NCBI GenBank assembly: GCA_024138025.1
Contig: JAMXBD010000065.1
Span: forward strand, 2,113,024-2,177,023
Direction: 5' to 3'
Length of the DNA stretch: 64,000 nucleotides
Source: Combretum micranthum
Lineage: Eukaryota > Streptophyta > Magnoliopsida > Myrtales > Combretaceae
A program made the translations under genes and the position numbers. Below the pieces are notes generated by a model, which worked only from the letters and a program-made list of their open reading frames with translations, was not told the DNA's origin and did no database searches. Of the stretch, positions 43,809 to 56,044 are shown one piece after another; position 1 is the stretch's first letter, and each line of letters begins with the position of its first letter.

Positions 43809-44799
43809 ATTTATTTTAAAAATATATATAAATAGATAAAGTTGAGACCCTAAAATCTATTTCCCGTTACTTTTCTCTCTCTTTAATCTTTCCCATCTGG
43901 TGTGGATCTCAACCTCACTCCTCTCAATCTCTACATGGATACTATCGTTTGATTTCCACCCACCCAACTCAGTCCACCATCTGATGTTTCCTCTTCATAG
44001 TCCTGATAAAGATAACCTAGTTCACCATACAACATTACGAAGGATCATCCTCTTCACATAATTGATGATTGAGAAAAAAGTGTAAGTCAATTCCAATTAT
44101 TTGTTTTTTCTTTCTAAAAACAAATGTTAATATTTATTTGAAATGGTTTATAGTGTTAGTACTCAATTGCAGATGTGTACACACCACTGTTATTAATAGT
44201 GTCATTATACCTTAGCAATAGGGATATTTGAAATAAAAAAGATGAAGATAAATCCTTCCTAATTTTATCACATCCTTTGCTAGGATTATTTCAAATGATT
44301 ACATTACGTTTGGGACATGTGATAATTCAAACATTTATATTTTAATTATTATGTTGTTGTTGTGTTGTACTTTGAAAAAAAGAAGAAAATTATAAAGTTT
44401 TGATTTGTGTAATGTTATATCCTTAATTTGTTGTTGATTTTATAATTATGTAATTTATTGGTTTGCAATTATTGAATGTTATTGTGATATTTAATTTGTT
44501 AATTTGTAATTTTTGAATGTAATTATGAAAAAAAAGAGTTTAACTTTTTATGAACCAATTGAAAATATGGTTAACTGCAATTTCTGTTTAACCATTATAT
44601 TAAATGGTTAAAAATCGAAAATAAAAAATATTTCCAAAAAAGGTTAACCATTACGGTGGTTAATTGTTAATATTGTACTTGTTTAGGTTTAAGATTTAAA
44701 AAAAATGATTATTTTCATTCAGTTAAAAAAATGGGATCATGAAATAGTTGACCGAATTATGCTTACCCTTACCAATATCAACTCCTAAGTAGTTGTTGG
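43809..44799. other. AT-rich spacer, possibly part of an older inverted element
   Basis: No coding or RNA signal. ATATGGTTAAC appears near 43355 and again near 44568, and AAAATCGAAAATAAAAA near 44612. These hint at inverted or direct copies of an old repeat without definable ends. Confidence 0.35.
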
Positions 44800-45611
44800 T
44801 AGGGTGGGCACGGATCGGTTTGGTTGGGATTATAAATTTTTTAAACCATTAAATAACGGTTTGGTTCGGTTTGGACTACGGTTTAAATCAAAATTCTAAC
44901 TAAAAATTTTTCTTATTCTAGTTTTTTTACATTTGTGTGGATTCTTATCATTTTACAAAGTTGATATTATAAACCATAACAAAATACTTTATAAATTCAT
45001 CATACTTTTATTCTATAGTTCTCTATAAAATTAATTATCTACCAATAAAATACATTCACTAATCAATACATAGTAAGTCATAATTTATGATTTTTAATAT
45101 AACCACCATGTCAATTGTCTACCAATAATTTAGCTAAAATAAAAAATAATCTGTCAACAAAATTCATCAATGAATAAAATGACTGGCTGACAAAATATAT
45201 TAAACAATCAATACATAGTGAAATTTTATAACTGAATAAATAAATTTCATACTTTACAAAGTTAAAAACTATTAAAAAAAAATAATAGTTCATCATCAAC
45301 AAAAAATTACATATCATGAGCTTAAAAAAATTTTAAAAAGGAAAAGTTGATTTTAATTAATATTCACCAAATAATAAATATCAAATGAAATCATATAAAC
45401 ATATAGTAAACTATTATTATATTTTTCTAAAATGGTTTGGTTCGGTTTTACGGATTGGTTTGGTTTACCTTATAAACCAAACCATAAATTTACGAATTGG
45501 TTCGGATTTGAAAATTTTCAAACCAAACCATGAAAAAAAAACCATATTTTCAGTTTGGATAGGGTCGGTTATGGATTGGTTTGGTTCAGTCGGTTTTTTT
45601 GCCCACTCCTA
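44800..45611. mobile_element. hAT-type non-autonomous transposon, 812 bp
   Basis: Ends TAGGGTGGGCA... and the inverted TAGGAGTGGGCA.... Flanks GTTGTTGG (44792-44799) and GTTGCTGG (45612-45619) form an 8-bp target duplication with one mismatch, the hallmark length for hAT elements. Subterminal CGGTTTGGTT and AACCAAACC repeats are abundant. No transposase is encoded. Confidence 0.88.
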
Positions 45612-45810
45612 GTTGCTGGTACTTAGAACTTATAGGTTCCTAGCATGTTGTTGAAGTGTAAGGGCTTCACTAATGTTTTGTAATGCTTGAATTTTAAAAA
45701 TATAAACCGTTGGTTGTTGCATCTACATTAGAATAAGTGTGTGTGATCATCTTGTTTGTGCTTGTATTATTGCTGTTGTACTGGACTTCGGCTCAATTTT
45801 GGCTTTTTTA

Positions 45811-45831
45811 GATGATGATGATGATGATGAT
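45811..45831. repeat. (GAT)n microsatellite, 7 units
   Basis: Seven GAT triplets in a row. No surrounding open frame supports a coding aspartate tract. Confidence 0.85.
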
Positions 45832-46114
45832 TGTGACATGGATGAAATGATTTCATGAGCTATATGTAGACAATGGTGATGGATTGGACGAGCTAGACAT
45901 TTAGATACAAGAGATATTATATTGTTATTTTTTAAGAGTTTGATATTTGTATTATAAGGATTTAAGGGACTACTTCTGATGACTTTTGATGTATATTTTC
46001 ATTAGCTACTATTATTTATATAGTTTGAATAATGATTTCATTAATTTAAAATTAGTTGGAAACTAACTTATTTAATGATAGGTTTTACGTACAACGCTTA
46101 AATGTTATAGGTGG

Positions 46115-46420
46115 TGGAAGTTATGATGCTCTATACCTTATTTGACACGTGATAGAACTAGTGCTCACAATTCACCAAAAATGCTCACAAGAAAACCCGA
46201 CCATGACCCAAAAATATCATTCATCCATCTAAAAAGCCCATATATCTTCCTAGTGATGTTTGAGTTGCACCACTTAGACCAAAACATCGGTTAGAAATGT
46301 TGTTCCTAATAGTATGGACTAATTGTCTCTTGTTTTTTTTTTTCCCTATTTTTCTAGGATCAATCTATTGGGTTGAGCTTGATATTTCAAGGTAGGGTTA
46401 TAAGTGAGTTGAGATAGCTA
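46115..46420. repeat. Dispersed repeat, copy A (partner at 59480-59990)
   Basis: Shares CCAAAAATGCTC(A/G)CAAGAAAACC, CATGACCCA, ATCCNTCTAAAA then AGCCCA, CGGTTAGAAATG-like sequence and TGGGTTGAGCTTG with the segment at 59.5-60.0 kb. Origin unknown; no protein recognised. It serves as the uninterrupted reference for the insertion at 59679-59876. Confidence 0.75.
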
Positions 46421-47870
46421 ATGGGCTACAAGAATTCGACTTGATGAAAGCTGGAATTCGACTCATTTACATTTAAGTTGAGTTTGAGTTTGAGTTCAAG
46501 CTACTTAAGTAGTTACCAAACTCAAGTTTGAGCTTTAAAATACTTGGCCCAGTGAGCTCACAAGCTTAATCGAGTCGAGTTCGAATATATTGAGTGTTAA
46601 ATCAAGTCAAGTTTAAGTTTGGTATTGTATCAACTCGGTTTGACTCGTTTACAGCCTTGTTTGAAGGTGTTCAAATCGATATGGAGGTAATTGTTTGGCA
46701 GAATTATTAATGTTGATTAGACTCTTTAGAAAGAAGTTGCGTAAGTAACTTTCTTTGAAGGTGATGTTGGCATTTCTTTCTGGTCTATGTTGAAATATCA
46801 ACGCTCAATAATTCCATGTAATTTAAGTCCAACTTGCTTCAAAATTCACTAGTGCAAGAAATTTCAAACCAATATTTAGGTACCTATTGATATTGAGGAT
46901 GGGAGATGAAAAGAGTAAATTACACGTAAGGCCAATTAGTGCAAAGACAGAACAAGCAGAAAATGGATGATGATATATACTATTGGGACAATGAAAGGAA
47001 AAATCAACATTTGCAGTGATAAATGGATGAGAAAATTTGCTGGCAGGAAGCTGTCTTACACCTTTTTTGTATCAATACTTGCTATGCGTTATAAAAATAA
47101 TAATATATACTTTATTTTAAAGATTTTATCATGTGAAAAGTATTGATTGGTAGAAACAGAAAATAAAACAACTTTGGATACAGTAAATTTTCATCTGTGA
47201 TGAAGGTTGCATTGCCGGGGATGAATCGTTATGTTAGTCATGTAAAGCATTAATAACTGCAACCTTCTTGTGATCATATAATAATATTGGATTTATATAA
47301 TTTTAAAGTTTAAAATTTTTAATCATATTGAAGAAAAGTTAGGACAATTTTCCACAGGACAAAGACAGCCAATTTTTTCTAGTGCAAGTATAGGGTCCCA
47401 GGGGGCTAGATCAATAAACAAACATTACAAATTTTAGTTCATTGTCTATATACACACATTGAATTTGATTTTCTTATTTTATTTTATTTTTAATTTTTGT
47501 TTTACACTTCCCCTTTTCTTCTTGAAATCAACCTTTACACTAGACTCACGTAGAAACTAAAGGTGGCAATTATTGACTCTAACATAATAACACATGTCAT
47601 AATATGATATAATTAAAACACAACTATAGATATCGAGACACAATACGATAATACGAATAAACATAGTTATTTTATAATTTAATTTTTCCAGATTTATAAT
47701 CAACTTCATATATTTTTGTCACTAGCACAACTAGGACATGAAATAAAGACACACAATCATTCTGCTAACACAAATTGATTGCTAGCGTTACTAAAAGTTG
47801 ATTAGATTGTGCCAAAAATTTAGCTAGTCGCCCCAGCTATATCTCAAGCAGTCACAATAAGGAAAGCCAG
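46421..47870. other. Spacer upstream of WAKL-2
   Basis: The portion 46430-46680 is rich in GAGTTTGAGTTCAAGC / CTCGAGTTCG-like words resembling plant MITE subterminal repeats, but no ends were defined. The remainder is AT-rich with no gene or RNA signal. Confidence 0.4.
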
Positions 47871-48365
47871 GAAACTATGGATGTCAACTTCATAAGGTAG
47901 AAATTTAGTCCTTTCGAGGAAACATCAATAACTTGTATATTTGAAAGAAACAAAAGACAACGGTCTTATAAGTAGCAAATAAGCAGACATCATTTTAGAT
48001 TCAGATTGGCAAAACCTGAACATAATTTACTCTATCATAAAAATGGCCAAGAAGAAATCTGTTTTTAATATCCCTGGTTCTTTTCTTTTATATACATTAG
48101 CAATAGAAGCAAATGGTGCTTCTCATAAGTTGGCAAAACCCAACTGCCAAGAATCCTGTGGAACTATATAATTTCCCTTTCGTTTTGGAATTGGAAGTAG
48201 CTGTTTCCTGGATGACTGGTACGAGAAAGAGTGCCGGCAAAATAATACCATCCCCTTCCTAAAGAAGATCGACTTGCAGGTTCTCAATGTTTCATTTCCA
48301 TATTATGATGGGTCAAAGAGTAATGGTATGATTAGCACCAATCTTCGAACAAGTGCACTGGTAAA

Positions 48366-48948
48366 GTGAAGAATACATCTCTGAGCCTAGAAGGAAGCCA
48401 ATATATCTTCTCACAGACAAGGAATGTCTTCATCGCGGCTGGTTGTGATGTCACTCCTTTGTTGAATAGCACAGGAAACGCCCTTCTTGGATGTAAGCTC
48501 AAATGCGAAGGAGGCAATTTTAACAGATATAATTTATGTTCTGGTTCTGGATCTGGATTTAGCAATTGCTGTCAAACTACGATACCGTTCGGTCTTCAGG
48601 CTTTTAGTGTAGATTTTAGTAGTTCTAAACTGCAGCAGGGATAGACGACCAGCAATGCAACTATGCATTTCTAGTAGATAAAATATGGTTGTCCAGGACC
48701 GCAACACAGATTGGGATTCCTTGAAAATTAATGGATTTGTCCCCGTAGTGCTGGAATGGGGAATTCAAAGGCTACCGACCTTGCAAAATCGTTTTACCGT
48801 TGGGGCATACATGGTAGGAAGCATCACTACTGGTGCATTACATATGATGCAACCGCGTTTGACATTGAGATGCCATCTTTGCAGTGTTTTTGTTATACTG
48901 GTTGTGGGGGCAACCTCTTCCTAATAAGTGATGGATATGGATGCCAAG
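48366..48948 (+). pseudogene. WAKL-2 exon 1, GUB_WAK region
   Basis: Open fragments retain SLEGSQYIFSQTRNVF, NALLGCKLKCEGGNFNRY and CCQTTIPFGLQAFSV, then the Cys-rich end CFCYTGCGGNLF in a further frame. Exon 1 ends at CCAAG|GTAAAA (48948/48949). The 48366-48644 frame gives the reading frame by which the first WAKL-1 deletion is recognised. Confidence 0.88.
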
Positions 48949-49650
48949 GTAAAATTTCCCAAATTTCTATAAAATTATTTTCTTTTCAAAGGCTAAACCA
49001 TTCCTAGTGCCACTAAGCATCATGATGCAATAACCTACCCATAAGACTCATTTTGTGCAAAAGTAGATCACCCTGACATCCTTTCTTTTACCATAACATA
49101 TTTATCCATTGAATATTATTGCTTTTTCAATTTAATCTTCCACATATAGTGGAATCGATCATGTACTCCTTATGTATCTTATGAGGCTATCCAGGAGCAT
49201 TTAGGCAGGTCCATTAGAAATATAGGTCTACTAGTATTCATACTCCATCTGTCTTGATAAGGATGGAGACCATTGATGGCCAAGATCTTCTTCTTCTTCT
49301 CCCTCTTCCTGTTCTTTGTTGTGTTCATTGTGGATGTTGACTGCTTTATTCATTATTTTCAAATCGGATATTAATGAATGTGAAGATCCATACAATCACT
49401 GTCCTGGCATATGTGTGAATAGGCCAGGGGATTATGAATGCGTGGATGGAAGAAGGAAATTGGAACTCGCCATGATAGGTTTGTAACTGTGCAACACTCT
49501 TATAAAGAATCTAACTGGATACTTAACGTTCTCTGAATATCTACTCATGAATTATTACTAGAATAATATTAAAAGTAAAAGCATTATTGTAAATGGATAT
49601 TATTCAATTTTGGTTATGCAAGTATTGGCAGTGGTAAAGGGGCACTTCTC

Positions 49651-50764
49651 TTGCTTCTTGAAACATGGTGGTCATATAAAATCATCAAAAGAAGAAAATT
49701 AAAGAAGCTAAAAAATAAATATCTTAAGCAGAATGGAGTTATCTTATTGCAGAAACAACTATCTTCACCTGGAGGAAGTGTTGCAAATGGCAAATTATTT
49801 GACCAAAAGGAGTTGGAAAAAGCTTATAACAAGAGTAGAATTCTAGGAAAAGGCAATCAAGGGAATGTTAGCTGATGGAAGAATAGTTGCCATAAAGAAA
49901 GCTTTAGCTATAGATGAGGGAAAAGTTGAACTGTTCATAAATGAAGTTATAATATTATCATAGATTAATCATAGGAATATTGTAAAACTATTAGGATGCT
50001 GCTTGGAAATAGAAATTCTATTTCTTGGGTACGAGTTCATCTAAAGTGGGACTACTTTCATGATTTAAATGAGGAGATCCAAGTGTCATGGGAAATGGGT
50101 TAAAGCTTGCACTTGAAATTGCAAGTGCACTCTCTCACTTGCATTCAGCAGCGTCAATTCCCATGTATCATCAAGATATCAAGTCACATAGCATACTCTT
50201 GGATGAAAAGTATATAGCAAAAGTAGCAGATTTTGGCATATCAAAATCAATCTATCTTGATCAAACTCATGTGACCCCATTAGTACAAGAAACCTTTGGG
50301 AACCTAGACCCTGAATATTTCCAATCAAGCCAATTCACTAACAAGAGTGATGTACAGTTTTGGGGTGGTACTTGTTGAGCTTTTGACAAGGCAAAAACCT
50401 ATCTCTTCACAAAGGTAGAGGAAGGTAAAGGTCTGGCAACATATTTTATTTAATCTGTTGAAGAAGGCCATCTATTTGATATTCTTGATCCAAAAATTGG
50501 ACAAGAAGGCAAGAAAGAAGAGGTTTTAAAATTGCAAAAAGATGCTTGTATATGAATGGAAGGAGTTGGCCTACAATGAAAGTAGCAGCAACAGAGTTAG
50601 AAGGGGTAAAAGGCGTTGGACAGTTATCTCACATACAATAGAACAAAGAAGGTGAGGCAATTCAAAATCACAATAATGCCTCTGTTTTGGGAGTCCTAAA
50701 ACAAAATGTTGGTGCAATTCCCATGTCAGATGTTGAGCCGCTCTTGTCTAGTGGAAGATGGTGA
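49651..50764 (+). pseudogene. WAKL-2 exon 3, juxtamembrane and kinase region
   Basis: Fragments 49651-49875 (KIIKRRKLKKLKNKYLKQNG, LFDQKELEKA) and 50088-50378 ([46 protein letters not shown]) keep family motifs but lie in different frames with stops between. The DFG motif remains and HRD is HQD. The end SGRW-TGA at 50762-50764 aligns with the WAKL-1 stop. Confidence 0.9.
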
Positions 50765-51020
50765 TGAGCCACAACCTTCGAATTCCATTATGAAATTGTG
50801 AGGTTAACACATTACTAGATAAGCAACCATCTCTTATGTGGTAGAAATTGGTGGCTAGTTTCTTCACTATTGAACAATTAGTTTAATTTCATCTTCATAA
50901 ATATTACAAGTGAAATGCCTATTCTTCTTTTGCTTTGATGCGTCCAATTTCCTTTCTTTGATCAATATTGAATGTTCTTTACATTTGTAAGTTTTAAACA
51001 AGTACATCTATTGAGGTCTA

Positions 51021-51061
<41 letters not shown>

Positions 51062-53005
51062 CTATATAAATAGCATTATATGATGCTGGAGGGAAATGAA
51101 ATTTAGTTCAGGATTTTCCAAATCTAACCAAACATCTCAATTTGAGGAAAAAAAAAAAAAATCTAAAGCAATACCGAAACAAGTTAAAACTTTTACAAAC
51201 TAGACTAAACTAAAGTATTTTGTTTTGGTTCAGTTTGGGTTTGGACTTTAACGAAATACATGTGATTTTACAAATAAAAAGGAAAAAAATTCACTTACGA
51301 TTTTTAATACTCCAAAAAATAAAATAAAATCAAGAGTAGACTAATCAAAAGCCCCTTTTCTCAATAAAAGAAATTGCACTTTTATATGAACATGGTTATG
51401 CATCTAAGTTCTCCAATCCAATTGTGACACAAAGTGTGGAAGTTCAACGCAATTAGTTACTTATTACCCTATTGTAGCAATGAGATTTTAACTAAGGAAT
51501 TGTTCAATCTGATGATCCCATTTTTTTATGCATAATCACAAAGGTATTTATATGTATTCATAATTGGTACTCTAATAGGGGATAGTTGAAATAAATTACC
51601 AATTATGTGATTTATGATGTAGACTTTGTACTTGAAGGTTCTATAATTAATTGTAATGGTACTAGTGTTAAACACAAGCAAAAGAAGGAGATTTATGAAG
51701 TTTATATGAAAGATTCAGACCTTTTGTCCAAAGGTTTAGACTATCCTTTAAATGAAGAAATACAGAATCGGCAAAATGTGATTGTACAAAATGATTTGAA
51801 TCAGTTGATATGATCAAGATTACTTATGCCTATCACTACCAAATGATACATACCACTTGAAATGATCATGACAACTTATGTTAATGCCAAATGATTCGGA
51901 TCGATTTGAACTTGTCTAAACCTGTTGAAACTACATAATCATTTTACTATTGAAACATAAAAGGTTGCAACTTTTGATCAAATCTTTGAAGTGTTTCATC
52001 CACATCCATTCATGATAATGGTTTAAAGTTAGTTATAAATCGATAAAAATCAAATTTAGTGGATATGATTCAAATCTTAAGGTTATGGCTCTCGTGAAAA
52101 GTCATGTTCTGTCAACTTTCTTCAAAGATATAAAATGGGTTACTTCTCCAATTTCACAAAGATTTTTTGGCACGAATTTTGTAGTATATTCTGTATTATC
52201 TGCTTCTCAATGCAACTGCAAAATAAAAACATTACATATAAAGTCAAAGGTGTGGTTTGATACTTAAATTTTTACTATTCAATTATCAATAGTTAGTTGT
52301 ATCCGAGGGAAATTCCGCATTCAATTCCCATAGCAAATTTAGTGTGGAGATGTAAATTATCTAAGGAAAGTGATTTCACTCATGCCTTGAAGTCCATTAT
52401 TTATTCTATTTGTTTTATCAAACTAATCTTTAAATGTTCACCATATTGTTTATTTTCACTTACTAGAAAGTCAACAAAATGTTTGAACAAAGTAATAAAA
52501 ATAAATAAATAAATAAAGAAGAAGAAGATTAGCGAGTGGCTAGGGCAAATCTTGTCTTGACTGAACAGATAAAAGATTTAGCATCTTTTTAGATCGTATG
52601 TTATTCATAAATATATCATCAGATATCTATATGTGAGTATTTAAGTCTCTCTCTCTCTCTCTCTCGTATTTTGCAAAACAACCATATTGGAATGTACACT
52701 AAACTAATCCAAATCCTAGTAACCTAGCTAATGGGTGATTCAACATAGATTTTATATCTCGAGCAATCGCTATTGCAAAATAAACCAATTTTAAAATGGG
52801 ATAATATGCTCGATAAGTCATTAGTTCTGATAGTATAAGTGTTTTCTCATTAGAAAATTCACAAATTTGATCAATCATTTTTCAAATTTTGACTTCTAGT
52901 TCCAGCAAACGAATAATCATTGAATCCTCCACTTTCTAGACAACACATATAAAGCAATCCACCAACAATTGTTAAACCAATAATAATTATAGATAGCCTA
53001 TTAAT
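50765..53005. other. WAKL-2 3' flank and spacer
   Basis: To about 51330 the sequence is homologous to the WAKL-1 3' flank, with a (TA)n run at 51023-51059 in the middle. Beyond it no gene was recognised. Short frames at 51607-51813, 52085-52267 and 52297-52512 lack domains. A (CT)n run lies at 52646-52665. On the minus strand 52871-53000 could be a small terminal exon; see the findings. Confidence 0.5.
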
Positions 53006-53249
53006 TGTAAGGAACAAGAATTGATCTGATCCTCCACTACTAGGCTTGAAGAACAAGATATACAAAGTAGAGAAAAAAAAAACGTAGAGCAATTAAGGAA
53101 ATTATGAAAGTTATGTTTACTTCATTTTTTTTTTATAACAGACCTATAACAAGCTATATATACAAAACTAACAACCAATCTAATGAAGACATGTGGACGA
53201 CTGAGAAATGAATATAAAACAAGGATAAAACTAGTCTTAATATACTTCA
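53006..53249 (-). repeat. 3' LTR of copia-3
   Basis: Shares ATCCTCCACT, AAAGTTAT(G/A)TTTACTTCA, TAACAGACCTATA, GACATGTGGAC and AAAACTAGTCTTAATATA with 57639-57881. The polypurine tract follows at 53250-53268. Confidence 0.9.
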
Positions 53250-54523
53250 TATCCCCCCCTCAAGTTGGATCGCCTTAGAGAGACAACTTGCATGAAAGAG
53301 ACTGAAGTTATGTTGCAAGCAATGGCTTTGTAAAAAGATTAGCAAGCTGTGCACATGAAGGAACATGTTGTATCTAAAGAAAACCACTATGAATATGATC
53401 ATGAACAAAATGAATATCAATGTCAATGTGCTTAGTGCAACCATGAAGGCAAGGATTAGATACAATCAAAAAGTAGATCGATTATCATAAGATGGAGTAA
53501 TTAGAAGTTGAATATCAACATGAAGATTCCTCAACAAGTAAAAAGTCCACAATAGTTCTTTGGTGGCAAAAGCAAGATTGTGGTATTTAGCCTTAGTGTT
53601 GGAAGTAGCAATGGTTCTTTGTTTCTTAGACTTCCAAGATATCAAAAACGAACCAAGTAAGATTCCATAACTAGAAATATACTTGCGATCATAAAAACTA
53701 GCAACCTAACTAGCATCACAATAGCCATGTAATTGTAAAGAAGAACTTATAGCATAGAAAAGACCCATGTTAATTTAATTCTTAAGGTATTGAAGCAAAT
53801 GGAATAAAGCTCAAAGATGAGGCACCCAAGGAGCAGAAATAAACTGACTCAAGCAATGGATAGCAAAAGTAATATCAGGATGAATCATAGCAACATAGAG
53901 CAATTTGTCAACAAGACAACGATAGAAAGACACATTATCTAGCAGATCACTACAAGAAGGATTAGATTTAAAATCACTTAGCAAGGGAATAGAGGTTGGT
54001 TTTGCAGCAAACAAACTAGCATCAAGGAAAATATCAAGACTAAATTTCTTTTGATAAATCAACAAACTAGTGGTTTTGCGACACAATTCAAGATTAAGGC
54101 AACATCTTGCCAAACCAAGATCTTTAATAGTAAACCTATCATGTAAGACAACCTTTAAATGATCAATTCCACTAGAATTAGTGCCTATGATGAGCATATC
54201 ATAAATATAAAGAAGAATAACAATGGAAGAAGTAGATGAAAATTGAGTATACATGGAGTGATCATGAGAGGATTGAGAGAATCCTTATGAAAGAAGATAA
54301 GAAGATAACTGCAAGTTCCATTGCCTAGCTGACCACTTAAGTCCATATAAAGACTACTTGAGACGATAAACTTGGGATGAAGTAGACTTGGAATAATTAG
54401 GAGGAGGCAACATATAAATTCTTCATCCAAATGCCCATGAAGAAAGGCATTGTTGATATCTATTAGATGAAGAGGCCAACCTAAAATAGTAGCCACAACC
54501 AAAATAACTCTAACTGAACTCAA
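53250..54523 (-). pseudogene. copia-3 reverse transcriptase and RNase H regions
   Basis: 54185-54523 holds the RVT_2 start (VRVILVVATILGWPLHLIDI, NNAFLHGHLDEE). 53811-54254 holds the later part, with YIYD in place of the catalytic YVDD (54198-54209), FTIKDLG and a HPDITFAIHCLSQF block. The RNase H region below 53800 is readable only in fragments. Confidence 0.85.
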
Positions 54524-56020
54524 CTTAGCAACTGGAGAGAATGTTTCAGTATAATCCTCCCCTTCTACTTGTGTAAACCCTTTTGTATATCTCTCAACAC
54601 TCCCATCAAGTCCATGTTCAATTTTATAAACCCACTTTCATCCAATAGCTTGTTTAGCTTGAGGCAAAGAGGCAATTTCCATGTATCATTTAATTCTAAA
54701 GCACTTAATTCATTTTGCATAGCATCAATCCATTCTTGTTAAGTAGATTCTTCTAAGTAATGAGAAGGTTCTTAGGAGCACGTTAGCTAATGATGCAACA
54801 TAATCATGTGGGTAAGAATCAAAAGAATGAGGAGTAAACAAGGGATATGGTGTTGAAAAGGAAGTGGCTATAGGTGTAGAAGAAGTAGGAAGGGAAGACA
54901 CAAAGTCCTCAAGCCATTTAGGTGTTTTTCAAATTTTAGATGATTTTCTAAGTGTAATATCTGATATAGTGGTAGGAAATTTATGAGTCCTAGTCACAAC
55001 TTTAGGAACATAATTAGCACCTTTTAGATTAGAAGCAATATGACCAAGCTCATCACTAACTAAAGGGATATGATTGATAGTATCAGCAATAGGAATACAA
55101 CCTTAAGCAGATTCTCTAGAGGGAAATTGAGACTTGAAAAACATAACATCCCTGGACACAAAGGCAGATTTAGTAACCAATTTATACACTTTATATTCTT
55201 TAGATAGACCATCATAACCAAGAAAGACACATTTAACAACGTAGGGATCAAATTTATCAATGGAATGACAAGCATTTTTTACAAAGCACAAACATCTAAA
55301 CAACTTTAAGTAATTGTAAACTAGAACAGTACCATAAAGCCTTTCAACTAGTGTTTTCCTTGAAAGAATAGATGTAGGCATATGGTTTTATAAGATAAGT
55401 GATGGAAATAATGCATTTTTCCTTAAAATCTTTAGGCAAATTTGTATGGATTTTTAAAGCACAAGAAGTATCAATTAAATGATGATGTTTCCTCTCATCA
55501 TGACCATTTTGTTGAGGTGTATATGGTATAGTGTGTTGACGAATAATACTAAAGAATGGAAAAGTGATTGACAAGTCTATGATACAAATTCTCCTCTATT
55601 ATTTAATCTTACAAACTTCAGATAAATATGAATATGATTTTGCACATACTTAAAAAAGTATGATAAGATGTTAGGTACTTAGAATTTATTATTAAGCAAG
55701 TAAGTCCAAATACATCTAGAACAATCATCAACAATAGTGAGAAAATATCTACCACCACTCCAAGAAGCAATGTGAAAGGCCCCAAACACTAAATGGAGCA
55801 AATGAAAAGGTGATAAAACAATTTATCATTTCTACTAAGTAGAAGTATATAAAATTTAGCCTCTTGGCAAGTAGAACAAATAAAATCCTTAAAGTCTAAA
55901 GATTTACAATCCTTTAAATGCTGCAAATTTATAACTAATGAATGACTAAGTCTATTGTGAATTAACTTCAAAAATGAATCACAATCCTTATTACTACTAA
56001 TATGAGATGAATGACCTACT
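54524..56020 (-). pseudogene. copia-3 pre-integrase, integrase and linker
   Basis: 55789-55971 contains the pre-integrase (IHNRLSHSL, CSTCQEAKF). 55344-55574 contains the PQQNGHDERKHHHLID helix with the catalytic Glu of integrase. 55103-55381 contains the C-terminal box (CVFLGYDGLSKEYKVY). The first two catalytic Asp positions lie between, in broken frames (55580-55790). Confidence 0.83.
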
Positions 56021-56044
56021 AGAACATCAAGAATTGGAGAAACA

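Larger units (their letters stand above)
48043..50764 (+). pseudogene. WAKL-2, pseudogene paralogue of WAKL-1
   Basis: Aligns with WAKL-1 from about 170 bases upstream of the ATG through all three exons and introns to beyond the stop. The ATG is at 48043. Lesions include a TAA at codon 43 (48169-48171) where WAKL-1 has CAA, an indel near 48330-48360, and loss of the intron-1 acceptor (CAG to CGG at 49365-49367). The intron-2 acceptor is shifted by one base (CAG to CAA|G at 49619-49622), a 14-bp deletion removes the TVYKG part of the glycine loop (near 49862), and an in-frame stop (TCATAG) lies near 49960. The kinase catalytic loop reads [14 protein letters not shown], so the HRD arginine is also gone. 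Clearly non-functional. Confidence 0.95.

Noticed and set aside
45811..45831. Acidic (Asp) repeat coding tract
   Set aside because: A plain (GAT)n microsatellite without a surrounding open frame.
51607..51813. 68-codon plus-strand frame downstream of WAKL-2
   Set aside because: Composition is coding-like but there is no domain, no splice context and no homologue recognised.
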